From positions 43,126,191-43,190,190 of the forward strand of contig JAOANR010000013.1 in assembly GCA_030278955.1 (NCBI GenBank): DNA of 64,000 bases. Direction: 5' to 3'. Positions 23,502-35,311 of the stretch are shown piece by piece (the first letter of the stretch is position 1; every line of letters begins with the position of its first letter). The notes under the pieces were generated by a model. The model saw only the letters and a program-made list of their open reading frames with translations, ran no database searches and was not told where the DNA came from. The position numbers and the translations under genes were made by a program. Origin of the DNA: Hygrophila difformis (Eukaryota; Streptophyta; Magnoliopsida; Lamiales; Acanthaceae).

Positions 23502-24361
23502 GAGGGTGTTTGGATGTGCGTTTTGAAAAGTGCTGCAGCGTTTTCAAAACGCATAATCAAATAATTGCTGTAAGAAAACGTGTTGCAGAAAATTAAGTGT
23601 TTGGATGAGCTTATGCTGTTTTAAAACGCAATAATCAGATAATCAATTTTTAAGTGTTTGGCTTTGTGTTTTCATATTGTAAAATTACCACAAGGGTATG
23701 AATAATAAAAAATAAATAATTATTAAAGACATCATCATTATGTTGGTGAACAAAGCCAGAGTAATTTTGCAGGTAATGTTCCTTTATACCAAACTATAAT
23801 ATTATAATGTATGAACTCACAAATGATTTGGCCTAACACAGTGAATTAATTCCATATTTAAAAGAACATTCGGAAAAGAATAAAGGTATTACGGAGCTTA
23901 TATTTTCGCGGCTACTCTGGTACACAACTCCGCCGTCTTCGAGTAACGATTGCGCAGAGTGGCGGTATTAATGGGGAAGGAAGAAGCGCCGGTGGTAGTT
24001 GACGAGGCCCGCGCCGCTGACTGATTGGGAAAGAAGGAGTCCCTACTTTGCCTGGTAAAACGCCCCTGCTATAAGAGTTGAATAGCTGCTCCATTGCCTG
24101 GAAGAAATCTGCTGGAGTGAGAAAGGAATTATGCCCTAATGTATTAATGTGGGGATAATATGGTAACTTGAATTTTTGGTGCAAACGTGATTCTGTTGCA
24201 GCTACAAAATATAGCTGCAGAAAAACAGCGATATCTACCCCTCAAAACGCAGATAATTGATTATTAGAAGTAACTTACCCAAACAGGATTAACTAATTAT
24301 CCGCGTTTTGAAAACGCAATAATCAGATAATCAGCTTCATATCGCAGAAACAAACACCCTC
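23502..24361. mobile_element. Harbinger-like non-autonomous element, about 860 bp
   Basis: GAGGGTGTTTGG at the left and CAAACACCCTC at the right, with ATA on both flanks. Subterminal AAAACGCAATAATCAGATAA words occur near both ends in opposite orientation. A 90-codon minus-strand open stretch at 23912-24184 lies in the GC-richer middle. It has no recognised domain and may be leftover or captured sequence. Similar GGGTGTTTGG ends are typical of PIF/Harbinger MITEs. Confidence 0.7.
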
Positions 24362-24512
24362 ATATTCTCCCTTAATTGTACGTGGTGTCCGATAAACTAT
24401 AGAAAACACATTGTTTACCAACTAATTTAATGCACAGATCATATATAGAAATTAATTAAATATTATATATTTATAATTTTCATATTAATAATAATCAACA
24501 TATATTTTTTAT

Positions 24513-24670
24513 CACTACTAGAAAAATAGCGGATTCGGTCGCTAAAATTGTGGTACCTAACGAAGTTGGGTCACAAATTTTGGTCGCTAATATCTTTAGT
24601 CATCAAATTTTACAAAAAATTTACAGTCCCTAAAAAAAAAAAAAAAAAAAAAAAAAATTCTTATAATGTG
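24513..24670. mobile_element. Small CACTA-like element
   Basis: Left CACTACTAGAAAAATAGCGG with GGTCGCTAAA motifs, right AAAATTCTTATAATGTG. A run of about 25 A precedes the right end. Confidence 0.65.
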
Positions 24671-24915
24671 TATCCAGGGTATATATGATTTTGATTAAGG
24701 ATGTCAATTTTATTCGCCAGGTTGGATAAACCGTCTGGTAATAGGGTATGGGTACAAATAGGATAGCTATTATCGAATGTCATGTCGGATATTTACCTAA
24801 CGAAATAAATAATATCATAAACGGCTAGGCTATGGCCTTTATATAAAAATCTATTTATCCTGTTGGTTTAATAAAAATTACTACATTATACTGTACTAAT
24901 ATATATATATATATA

Positions 24916-25173
24916 CTTTCCCTGTTTTCATATTTTTGCTACGGACCCACAATGCGCGCAGTCCAATGCAAATTTTAAACGATTAATAATTAAAGTTCGG
25001 TACAAGAAAAAATTCTAAAAGTTCGATATTTAAAAACTACAAGACGAGACGAATACAAGACTCCACTTGGCTATATTTTAACTTGTATAACTATAATAAA
25101 AATTTGAATTTAAAGCATTCTAATGAATAGTAACAGAATTTGGTTTGTAGATATAATTTGAAAACGGAGGGAA
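24916..25173. mobile_element. Stowaway MITE
   Basis: CTTTCCCTGTTTTCATA at the left, AAAACGGAGGGAA at the right, both beside TA. Confidence 0.75.
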
Positions 25174-25385
25174 TATATTTTTAAAAAATATGCTAAAACA
25201 ATATTATTATCATTCTTATTAATTAATTTATTATTAATTAGCAAAAAACTGAATACACATACCCATGTACATAAACCCTCGCGAAGAATAAAGTAGTAAT
25301 AAAAGCAATACTTAATACAATTACTATACAAATTAGGGGAGTATGCTCATGAAAACAGAAGAATATAGTAATAATAAAAGTAGTA

Positions 25386-25640
25386 CTCCCTCCGTTACTT
25401 TTTAGTTGTCTCTTTTAGCTCAATTTCAATAACCAAAATTTGCATTAATTAACTCATAAATTTACATTTTTACCCTTGAACTACACTCATTCTTAATAAA
25501 TGTCCAACACATATTATTTATGTAAAATGAAGGGCAATATAGTAAAACCATAGCATAATTACCTATAACTATCTAAAAATGACAACTATTTTGTAACAAT
25601 TTTCAATCTCTAAAAAGACAACTAAAAAAGAGCTGAAGAG
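25386..25640. mobile_element. Stowaway MITE, second subfamily
   Basis: CTCCCTCCGTTACTTTTTAG with AGTTGTCTCTTTTAG follows TA. The right side has AGACAACTAAAAA but a decayed last ten bases. Same subfamily as 26585-26801 and 63592-63863. Confidence 0.75.
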
Positions 25641-25922
25641 TACTTAATACAATTAAGATACAAATTAGGGGAGTATGCTCATGAAAACATGATGGGAAAG
25701 TGGATAAATATAAATATAGATTTCCCATGACGAGGCTCGGTGGTGTAATAGTTAGTCATTGCATGACAGGCCGGAGGATTGTATTGGTGTTTGAAGGAGC
25801 TAGTCTGAATAAACTTTTTATTCTAAAATATATATATATATATATATATAAAACACGAGAGTCCGATATTACGATAGATTAAAAATATCATCATAAAACC
25901 ATGCCCCGCCACAATTTTTATA

Positions 25923-26191
25923 CTCGTCTCAGTTGAATTGTCTTGTTTGACTTTTTGACACTATTCATTATTCAATTTTGACTCAATATTATTGTAATTA
26001 TACATTTGAAAAAAAATAATCGAGTTTGGTCCTTTTAGATTCGTCTAATCGTATAGTTTTAGAATATATATATATTTTACATAATTTTTAGTTGTATATA
26101 TTTGGAAATATTAACCATTAAAAAAATACATTGAATTGTATGCAGAAATTAAACAGGACATTTGAAGTGGAAGTGGGACGGTGGGTGGGAG
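25923..26191. mobile_element. Stowaway MITE
   Basis: CTCGTCTCAGTTGAATTGTC after TA; GTGGGACGGTGGGTGGGAG before TA. The interior matches the copies at 3177 and 26825. Confidence 0.75.
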
Positions 26192-26221
26192 TATTTATCT
26201 TCCCATCACCAAAACACTTTC

Positions 26222-26222
<1 letters not shown>

Positions 26223-26272
<50 letters not shown>
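26223..26272. repeat. (ATT)n microsatellite
   Basis: About 16 ATT units. Confidence 0.95.
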
Positions 26273-26584
26273 GATGGTTCCGCACGGGCAGCGTGCACCC
26301 TCATCCTATTCCTTTCCTACCACTGTTTTTAATCAATCAATTAATGCAAAACCATCCACGTGGACGTGGGGGACCTAAAGGAAATGGTTTCCAGCCATGT
26401 GAAATTAATAAGTAGTAAAGGAAATGGTCAATAACGATCTTCCCACCAACTATAAGTCTTGTGTAGACTGATTGTTGAAATTAAATGAATTAAGAAGCAT
26501 GAATCACGTGACGCAAATTTTCTTCACTTCAGGACATATATATATAAGCTGGAAAGACGACAGACGACCAAAATTCAAATACTA

Positions 26585-26801
26585 CTCTCCCGTAAAAAGT
26601 GTTCCAAAATAGTTGTCATTTTTAGGTAGTTATACTGTATTTTTACTATATTGCCCTTCACTTTACATAAATGCTATTTGTTGACATTTATTAAGAATGA
26701 GTTTAGTTAAAGGGTAAAAATGTAAATTCATGAGTTAATTAATACAAACCTTGATTATTGAAATTGAGGTGAAAGAGACAACTAAAAAGGAACGGAGGGA
26801 G
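26585..26801. mobile_element. Stowaway MITE, second subfamily
   Basis: CTCTCCCGTAAAAAG left and AAAAAGGAACGGAGGGAG right, TA flanks, AGTTGTC and GACAACT arms. Confidence 0.85.
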
Positions 26802-26824
26802 TAGTAATTAAGATTAAATTAATA

Positions 26825-27089
26825 CTCCCTCCGTTCCGTGTAAGATGTTCTGTTTGACATCTTTTTGGTACTATTCATTGTTTAACTTTGACTTCATTTT
26901 ATTGCAAATATATATTTTAAAAAAATAGTCGAGTTTGGTCTTTGTTAGGAACGTATAATCATATAGTTTTATAATATATATTTTACATAATTTTTCGTTG
27001 TATATATATTTTGAGATATTAATGATTAAAAAAGTGGATTGGATTATGTGCAGAAATCAAACAAGACATCTAAAATGGCACCGAGTGAG
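26825..27089. mobile_element. Stowaway MITE
   Basis: CTCCCTCCGTTCCGTGTAAG left and GGCACCGAGTGAG right, TA flanks. It lies only 23 bp from the preceding copy. Confidence 0.85.
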
Positions 27090-28068
27090 TATATCATTTA
27101 AGGAAAAAAAAAAAAAAAACCTGATCGAGTTCTTCTGACAATGCAAAGTGACCTAATTATTGTTGCCTTGTAGTAGTATTGTGTTTTTTCCTCCGGCCAT
27201 TATTATACTCGTTTGATAATTTATCACCAAATTCCTTGATTCTTGGCTTTCCGCGTCAGCCTAACAACTATATAAGACTTGATATACTGTATTTTTTATA
27301 TCGTGTGATAAATAAATATACAGTATATAATTATGGTTTAGAAAATGTTCTTATATGGAGTATAATATAATTAAATAGTAGTAATATATATATAGAGAGA
27401 GAGAGAGAGATCTCGTAGGCCGCCGGCTTCGGTGTGATTTTATGATCTTTGACCATTCTAATTAGTTTTTCAAATAGTGCTATACTTATATAATAAAATG
27501 AAAATTAAAAAAAGAAGAAAGAAATCTATTCCTTTCTATTCAAAGGAAGGATACTAATAACTCACTGGTTTTTATTTTTATTTTTATTTTTTTTTTCTTT
27601 AGTTTGCATCATGTATCCCACCAACTAGATTCATCATATCGAGAGAACGTGAGCGTTATAAGGGCGTGAACTCTTCCCATTGATATTTAATTAATTATGC
27701 TTTGTACGTATCCAATGTTTGAATTCGAAACTTTTTGTTAAGGATGGAGAGATCCGTGCCATTTCACCCACACACCCCAATTGTTTGTGTAATAACTTAT
27801 TGAATAAACTAAAAAAAAAAACTACTATTCATTACTCTCGCTCCATCTTGTCTTATTTATTAGTATCATTTAAACAAAACATTTATGTTAATATAATTGT
27901 AGTATTCTTTGAGAATCATCACACATTTTGAGGGAATAATATTCACATGCTACATTTACGTTTCCCAGAAACAGTGAAAAGTAGTAGTAATTCGAAATAC
28001 TAACTTAGACTTCTAGTACTAGTAGTATTACTATAATTCTTGAGATTCCATACCATCACTATACATTA
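27090..28068. other. Intergenic DNA, no gene seen
   Basis: Includes a short (GA)n run near 27395-27410. Open stretches at 27179-27370 and 27719-27931 have no recognised product. Confidence 0.5.
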
Positions 28069-28330
28069 CCCCCAGTCCCATTAAATATGTCCAATTTTGA
28101 CATTTTACATTGTTTATAGTGTATGTTTGACCTAACTTTTTGTTGCAGTTATTAAGAAGAAATATAATCAAATGGGGATCTTGTTGGATTCGTCATTTCG
28201 TATAGTTTTAGGATATACTATATTTTATATAATTTTTAATTCTATATATTTTAAAATATAACATGTTAAATAAATGCATTGCACCGTGTATCTAAAAGTT
28301 TTGAGAAAATAAATAATGGGATAGAGGGAG
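28069..28330. mobile_element. Stowaway MITE, degenerate ends
   Basis: CCCCCAGTCCCATTAAA left and GGGATAGAGGGAG right. The interior matches the main Stowaway subfamily (GTCGTATAGTTTTA-type words). Confidence 0.65.
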
Positions 28331-28691
28331 TCCTATACTAGTAATTTATATATATATTTATACTATACAAAGATTCGAAAGAAAATAATTTATGGACCAG
28401 AAGTGCAATTTCTCCCTAATGTGCATCCTTTTATTTATTTATTTATTTTTTGTCATTTGTGGCATTGGTAGCCGGGGGTGAACACGGTTTGGTTTGGTGC
28501 AGTTTCGTTTGGTTTTGTTTTATCATATGAGCAATAGATGATGAAATCGTACAGGCTAAAGCGGTTAATCTGTAATCTGTTTACTGTTGTAGTCTGTTGA
28601 TGAAATCTAATATAGAAATAAAAGGTTTAAACAAATATAAATAAGTATGTTATATTATACTTACAATATATAGTTGTTCATGAAATTATTA

Positions 28692-29540
28692 CTCCATCTG
28701 TACCAACTAATTTTTTTGTTTGACTTTTGCACACAATCCAATGCATTTTTTTAACTACTAATATCTCAAAATATATACAACTTAAAATTATATAAAAGAA
28801 AATATATATATTCTAAAACAATACGATTAGACGAATTTAACAAGACTCAACTCGACTATTTTTCCAAATATATATTTGCTATAAAATTGAATCAAAGTTA
28901 AACAATGAACAAAATCAACAAGTCAAACAGTAGAAGTGTCAAGACGGGCTGGCGGGGGTGACACGGGCCAAGCCCACTCCAGCCCACCATTTCGCGGGCT
29001 TAGACGGGCTGGGCCCACGGCGGGGCGGGCTAGAATAACCTCAGCCCAGACCAACCCACCGGCGGGTTGCGGCCAGGCGGGCTAGCCCGTGGTTTTTTTT
29101 ATCTAATTAATAAATTAATTTTTAATTATATAATAACTTGTGTGATATTATTATTTTTCCAAAATTAAATATATTATCTAATTTTAAAATTAAATATTTT
29201 TTTAATAAAATCTAAAATGATTTAGTTTAATTTTGTATAGTATTCTTTTTGAAAAAAATTAGTTGAAAAAGTAATGTTAAGTTGCTCATGTCATATAAAG
29301 TGAGTTTTAAAATTAATTTAATTTAATTTAGTTAATATAATTCAATTTATAATTTAATTTAATTAATTTAATTTAATTTAGTTAATTTAAAATATAAAAT
29401 TAAAATATATGATTTCAAATAATATTCACCTAATCAATATTCTTACAGATACATAGGGAGGCGGGGGTGGACTGGCCCAACGGGCCAATCCCATTTTAAC
29501 AGCTCTATCAAACAGAACACATTTGGTTGGACGGAGGGAG
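28692..29540. mobile_element. Stowaway MITE interrupted by a hAT element
   Basis: CTCCATCTGTACCAAC after TA at the left; GGTTGGACGGAGGGAG before TA at the right. The two halves (28692-28930 and 29516-29540) join to a normal-sized Stowaway once the inner element and one target copy are removed. Confidence 0.88.
28931..29507. mobile_element. hAT MITE nested in a Stowaway
   Basis: TAGAAGTGTCAAGACGGG left and CCCATTTTAACAGCTCTA right, with perfect 8-bp repeats TCAAACAG at 28923-28930 and 29508-29515. GC-rich GGCGGGCT and CAGCCCA words lie near the left end; the middle is AT-rich. Non-coding. Confidence 0.92.
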
Positions 29541-29730
29541 TAATATTTATGACAAAGCAGTTGATTGTTGATAATGAAGTTGATGAAATTGTGGGGGTGG
29601 CCGGTGGAGGGAAAAACCTGCATAACCTAAGCTGACAGCTCTGTAAATTTCAAGTAATGAAAAAAACAAAAAACCAAAAAAAAAAAAAACGAAAAAACGG
29701 AAAAACGCAAGCAATTAAAAGAGGTGTTGG

Positions 29731-30838
29731 TAGGGGTGGGCAAAAAATTCGAACTGAACCGCTAAACCGTTGATTCGAATCGAAATCGAATCGAATTTTC
29801 GGTTAACCGGGGCATTCGGTTCGGTTACAAATACTTAAGTGCAAGTATTTGCTCGGTTCGGTTCGGTTACGGTTATTGAAATTTTTTTCCCCGGTTAACC
29901 GAACTGAACCGTATATTATTAAATGTTAAATACTCCTATTATTTATTTCAAAATTCAATTATTATATATATATATTGTTATATATATTAATTACTAAACC
30001 TAATTCCTTACTAACTAAAACAATATCTGGCAAGCAAAAAAAACTAAAACAATATCCCCAAAGTTACATCAACGCTAACCCTAACATCCAAATATACTCC
30101 GCCGCTCGTCCCTCCCCACCTCCAGTTCTTCCAAATACATCGATTCAGTCTTCTCTTTGAGGGTTGCTTCGCTGCCGATCTCCACCAGTGCTCGCTGCCG
30201 ACGCTGAGACGCCCTTGCTCTGTCTAAGTCCTTGCTCTGTCCTCGCTCTTGTTCCTCCCCCGCTGCTCGCCCGATGCCGACGCCGACACGCGGTTGTTCC
30301 GTCGTAACCCTCGTTCTCACCCTTGCTGCTTCCACCGACCGAGGCGGCGGCGCACCCTTACCGCGGCGGCGCACCCTTACCCCTGCTGCCCTACACTCCC
30401 GAGTCATTCTTTATCTAAGGTGTTTATTTCATGGGTTTTATGAATTTGCTCAATAAGGTGGTCAAATATACCTCTTGGTTGTTCAAATATTCGTTGCCTA
30501 TAGCTGATTTTTTTACCCAATCAAATTTTAGATTGTTTGGATGTGTTATTCTTCAACAAAGCATTGAAACATTTTGTGTTTCTGGTTTCAATATAGATTT
30601 ATGATGTTAATGGATTCAAAAAACGAGGGGTGAAGCTGTTGAAGTGGAGTAACCCCAGCAAATTTGTGTTATATTAGCTCGATTCGATTCGGTTCGAATA
30701 ACCCGCGAATAGTAGCATTTTTTTCGGTTAACCGAAATTTTCGGTTCAGTTTCGGTTAATGAGTTCGAATATTTGCTCGGTTCGGTTCGGTTAGCAAATA
30801 TCTGAAAAAGTCCGGGTAACCGAACCGTGCCCACCCTA
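29731..30838. mobile_element. hAT non-autonomous element with GC-rich interior
   Basis: TAGGGGTGGGCAAAAAATTC left and GAACCGTGCCCACCCTA right, with perfect 8-bp repeats GGTGTTGG at 29723-29730 and 30839-30846. Subterminal TTCGGTTCGGTTA repeats occur at both ends. The middle (30085-30410) is much richer in G and C than anything around it and reads like a plant 5' leader or first exon (CCGCCGCTCGTCC, CGCTGCCGACGC). Open stretches there on both strands give proline-, arginine- and alanine-rich translations without a known domain. No transposase domain is visible. Confidence 0.9.
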
Positions 30839-30910
30839 GGTGTTGGGACGAGAAATTGACTAAGTACTTAATCTCTGGGCAATGACTTCGAAAAAAAAAA
30901 ACCCAATCAG

Positions 30911-30916
<6 letters not shown>

Positions 30917-30949
<33 letters not shown>

Positions 30950-30974
30950 ACAGGAGACGTTGCAAAAAACGTTG
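30917..30974 (-). mobile_element. Tiny truncated retroposon with T tail
   Basis: A run of 29 T plus about 30 bp, flanked by CAATCAGCAGTTCTT and CAACCAGCAGTTCTT. The layout is that of a 3' end inserted by LINE machinery in minus orientation. Confidence 0.45.
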
Positions 30975-31174
30975 GCCAACCAGCAGTTCTTGTTAAACTG
31001 ATTTTATTTAATTTAAAAATAAAAATAAGAAAAGTCCATGGCCATTCAGAACACGACCCATTGGGTAGCTGATGTGGCATGGAGGGGGTGCAAAAAATTT
31101 TGAGCACAGCTTTGAATATTGAATTTGACACTGACTACACCATGAATCATGTATTAGCCGCCCGCTACCTTTTA

Positions 31175-31224
<50 letters not shown>

Positions 31225-32346
31225 CAGGTTTTCAATGGCTCCTAAAAAAAATCATCAAACCACTCCCACTCCCACATATATATTGCTTTCCATGTTAATC
31301 TAAATTCATTCTCTCAAAATACAGTTTAATTACTTTTTGTCCCAAAAATAAAAATAAAAATAGCAGTTTACCTAAACTGATTTCACAAGTAAAATCAAAA
31401 CAAAGAATGTCCGAAATTTCCACACGACAAACAAGCAAAACAATAAAGATGGTGCCACACAAAACCAAAAGAAACAAAACAATACTAATAAATTAAAAAT
31501 AGAAATCTCCCTAATTGGAGAATCAGGCACATGCACATCTGCCTTGTGTTGTGAAAAAAAAAAAAAAAAAAGTAGGAAGCGTGAGCATCATTAGCAACTT
31601 TTTGCGACCTTTTTTTATCATCTCTTATCAAGTGTTGGTTAGATTGGGCGTGTGAACTAGTCTGAAAATATTCAGAATATGTTTTGTTATTGTTGTTGTT
31701 GTTGTTTTTTTTTAAAAAAAAAAGAAAAAAAAAAACAAAAATCATAAAAAATAAAAAGACCGAAAAAAGAAAACATAAGCAACATGGATACACAGTATTT
31801 GTGACGGACTTTGTCACCGTTAAAAGTCCTTAGAAGATTGGTTTTACAAGGAATTAACTTTTTACTTTTCATATCTGTGATTGGAGAATAAATAATTAAA
31901 TATAGTTCCGAACAAAGTCAGCCAATTTTTACCTTTTAAGTTTTTAAGTTTAGCTAATAACGGAAAAACAACAAGAAACTTTACCAAATTAAATGAAACA
32001 AACTAGCTTGTTAAAGATAGAATTATAGTATTTTTCTAATTTATTAATAGACTATTAAATTTACTGAAAGTAATGGGTGACCTTATAATTTCTTAGAGTC
32101 CTTTTTTTTTCAAAAAAACAAAAAAATTTCTAGCTAGTCTATTGGTCCCAAAAAATATTCGGAACTAATAGGAAAAGTTAAATGATCTATATTTTATGTC
32201 AATTATATTACAATTAGCCTTCTTAGACTTTTCTCATGGGAGGTTCGCACGATATCTTGCATATATATTTGAAAATAACACAACATCCGCCCTAGTTTTG
32301 TTTTGTTTTGGTTTTATTTTTTTTCTTGAAGTAGCAAAATGTTAAA
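30975..32346. other. Intergenic DNA, no gene seen
   Basis: A/T runs dominate. Open stretches here are short or made of homopolymer runs, with no recognised product. Confidence 0.5.
31177..31224. repeat. Poly(T) run of about 48
   Basis: Uninterrupted T run; the neighbouring CAATGGCTCCTAAAAAAA resembles the tail of the SINE at 17474-17648. Confidence 0.95.
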
Positions 32347-32596
32347 GAGCATGTACGACCGAGAACTTATAAATGAGTTCTTCCATCTGCACCCTCAACC
32401 AGAAAATTATTTTTTATTAAAAATTGTGTGGGACCCTCTACTTGTTAGGGAAGAACCTATTTTTATGGTTCTGCCTACGGAACCCAATTAGAAGGGTTCT
32501 CTTGTCAACTCATCAATTTCATTTTATTTATTACTGTGTATTGATGATGTGGAGTTTCTGATCAAAATGTGGAGAACGCCATTGTGAATGGTCTAA
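32347..32596. mobile_element. Possible Harbinger-like MITE
   Basis: TAA-flanked block starting AGAGCATGTACGACCGAGAA and ending GAACGCCATTGTGAATGGTC. The ends pair imperfectly, and inner GTTCT/AGAAC words suggest a hairpin. Confidence 0.45.
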
Positions 32597-33577
32597 TACA
32601 CGCACTATAGAGTGGCAGTGATTGAGGTTGCAATGCAGGCAGGGACCAATTGGTGACCTCTTGTTATCAGCAGCAGCTGGGCATCCATTGAAATTTTGAA
32701 ATCATGCTGTTCTGTGTACAATTGCTAGTGAAAATGGGCTAATGAACAATGAAGGGTCAACCTCATTGGGCCCCTGTCCGTACGTTTAAATTATCACTCA
32801 CGTATAATTGGCTTGGGTGCAGCTGTTGTATAATGCAGTCTATGATGCCTAAGCCAATAAAGTGAGATGCGTGCCAAATGAATGATGGTTATGTACAAAT
32901 AAATGATGTTTATACCCCCATCGCTTTTTATTAGTATCCCATCACTTTTGTAAAGATGCCGGTCAAACCCATCTCTTTTTATTAGTAGCACATCAGTCTG
33001 CACATGCAGCCCCCATCCACTGTCTGCACAAGATCCGGACCGATCACTCACCATTGTCTCTGTGAAACGTATCCCAAAAAATTAAACAATCCTCTCAGAA
33101 TGTAATAGAAGTACAAAGTAGGATCCTTTCTCATGTAATTAAACTCTAATATCGTCCAAACCAAACCAAACCAAACCGAACCTCAATGGACCTTTTTATT
33201 TTGTTTTTCAAGCTCTTATATCTTATAAACTCTAATACCAAATAGTTTACTCGAAACTATCTGTATTATTTAAAACTATTTTAACCGTTAAACCCAAACT
33301 CTAAATTTCAAATACTAATTATTTTGCAAAACATAGTGCAAATTAGAGAGTGAATTTGGCTGACGACAAAGCCACATACCGCACCTATCAACTCTTTTAC
33401 AACTTCTTTTGTGAAAAAATCCACCAATTTCTTCTTCTTTTTTTGTTTTTTTTTGGCGTAGAAAAATCCACCGATTGACATGCCTCTCTAAGTGGGAATT
33501 TGATATGAATAACCAAATCCTGAAAATGCTTGCAATTAATCACGGCATTATGAAGGTGAAATGCTCCGATAGATGCA
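32597..33577. other. Intergenic DNA, no gene seen
   Basis: Contains ATCGCTTTTTATTAGTA-type short repeats near 32930-32990 and a run of CCAAA units near 33155. No coding sequence recognised. Confidence 0.45.
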
Positions 33578-33705
33578 CACTATAAGAAATTTTTTTCATT
33601 TCAGCCCACTGAAAAATTTATTAACTAAACCTCATGATTTGGCCACTAACAAAATTAACGAACGAACCAAATTCGTTAACTAAATTAAAAAAATTTCTTG
33701 TAGTG
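33578..33705. mobile_element. Mini CACTA element, 128 bp
   Basis: CACTATAAGAAATTTTTTTC left and AAAAAAATTTCTTGTAGTG right, a long TIR for so short an element. Inside, TTCGTTAAC and GTTAACTAAA fit the family's subterminal style. The 3-bp target duplication is not clear. Confidence 0.75.
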
Positions 33706-33926
33706 ATGAATGTAAAACACACGAATATGTATGATATCAGATCATTACCTATAATTAATTAATTCTATGAGACACTCAATGAATCCAAGAGCCCCTTATA
33801 TCGATCGATTCACATTATACGGCCATTTTTGTCTCCATATATGCATGGTTACGTAGTGACACGGATAATTAAGGAATTCGAATTTTCATATATATTAATT
33901 TCTTCTTATAGTTCATAATTAATTTT

Positions 33927-34528
33927 GGGAGAAATTAGGGTGCGACTAAGCCATATGACATGATGTACTGCGGCGGTTGAGATGAACTGGAAGGGTAAAA
34001 TTGTAATTTTGCCATATTACTCCAAAATATACTTTAGTACATTTCAGCGACAAGGTATGCAATTTTCAGCGATTTTTTTTATTAATGTATTGTTTTCATC
34101 GACATGCATATTATTTTCAGCGCGCATTCCGTATATTTTCAGCGACGTAATATAGTATATTTCAGTGACACATTATAGTATATTTCAGCGACAAGCTATA
34201 ATATTTTTCAGCGACTTGATATTGTGCATTTCAGTGACTTCATAAAAGTTGGAACCCCAGTTCTTTGGTTTAATATATTTTCAGCGATGAGCTAAGTGTA
34301 TTTCAGCGACGAGCTGTGTGTATTTCAGCGACAAGCAGTGTGTATTTCAGCGACGTATATAGTATTTTCCAGCGATAACATTGTGTGTATTTTTCAGCGA
34401 CTTGACATTATAATTTTTTTTGGACAACTTTACCCTTTTACATTTTGAACCGTTGGATTTTAAATGAACGGTTGAGATTGGTACCTTGATGTGCTGCGGG
34501 TTTTGGTGATCACACCATAACCGTACCC
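33927..34528. mobile_element. MULE-like non-autonomous element with TTTCAGCGAC array
   Basis: Begins GGGAGAAATTAGGGTGCGAC and ends CACACCATAACCGTACCC, imperfect inverted ends. Perfect 9-bp direct repeats ATTAATTTT lie at 33918-33926 and 34529-34537; a 9-bp duplication is a MULE feature. The core (34040-34410) holds about 15 variants of TTTCAGCGAC spaced roughly 15-40 bp apart. A second copy is at 43612-44187. Confidence 0.8.
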
Positions 34529-34891
34529 ATTAATTTTCATATAATTAAGGTAATTAAGGTTGTTTTGGTAATTAAAATAATAATTAAGGTGTTTCATTTT
34601 GCCCTTTTCTTTAATTAGAATTTCATGTTTGGCTTATTCGTAAATGGTAAAGTTCTGTTTGCCATAATATAGGAACGGTATTTTTGTCTTTTTATTTATA
34701 GCTGGGGGTCCATTTCCACCAAATTCATTTTCTCTTCCTCTTTAATTAACTTGTAGTATTATGAAACTGTTGTTGTTTCATTCCTTATTTATCTAAAAAT
34801 ACTTAAAAGAATATATGATCCACTTTAGGCAATTCACCTTTTAAAATACGAAACGAACGGACTGAGCCATATGCTCAATTTATAGATAATA

Positions 34892-35149
34892 CTCCATTCG
34901 TTCCATTTAACTTATTTTGTTTGAATTTTGCACACAATCCAATGTACTTTTTCAACTGTTAATATCTCAATATATGTACAAGAAAAAATTATGTAAATTA
35001 TATATTCTAAAACAAATTATTATATGATTCTAACAAGACTCAACTCGATTATTTTTATCCAATATATACTTACAATAAAATCGAGTCAAAGTTGAACAAT
35101 GAACAGTGCAAAAAAGTCAAATAGGACATGTTAGCTGGGACGGAGGGAG
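34892..35149. mobile_element. Stowaway MITE
   Basis: CTCCATTCGTTCCATTTAAC left and AGCTGGGACGGAGGGAG right, TA flanks. Confidence 0.88.
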
Positions 35150-35311
35150 TACTTATGAACAAACATCAACAAATTGTTTTAGAAATATGTCCAAATATCT
35201 GTATTCCCAAAAAAAAAAAAAAATGAAGTGAAATGTCGCTGAGCTGCCAGCGTTATTTGTGTGACAATGTATGATTAATACAAGACTGTATGTCTGTATC
35301 ATTATTAACTA

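Noticed and set aside
30081..30456. Overlapping open frames on both strands in the GC-rich island
   Set aside because: GC-rich DNA has few stops, so overlap on both strands is expected. No known domain. Kept only as part of the hAT element.
31485..31872. Phenylalanine/asparagine-rich open stretches on the minus strand
   Set aside because: Made by A and T runs; no coding signal.
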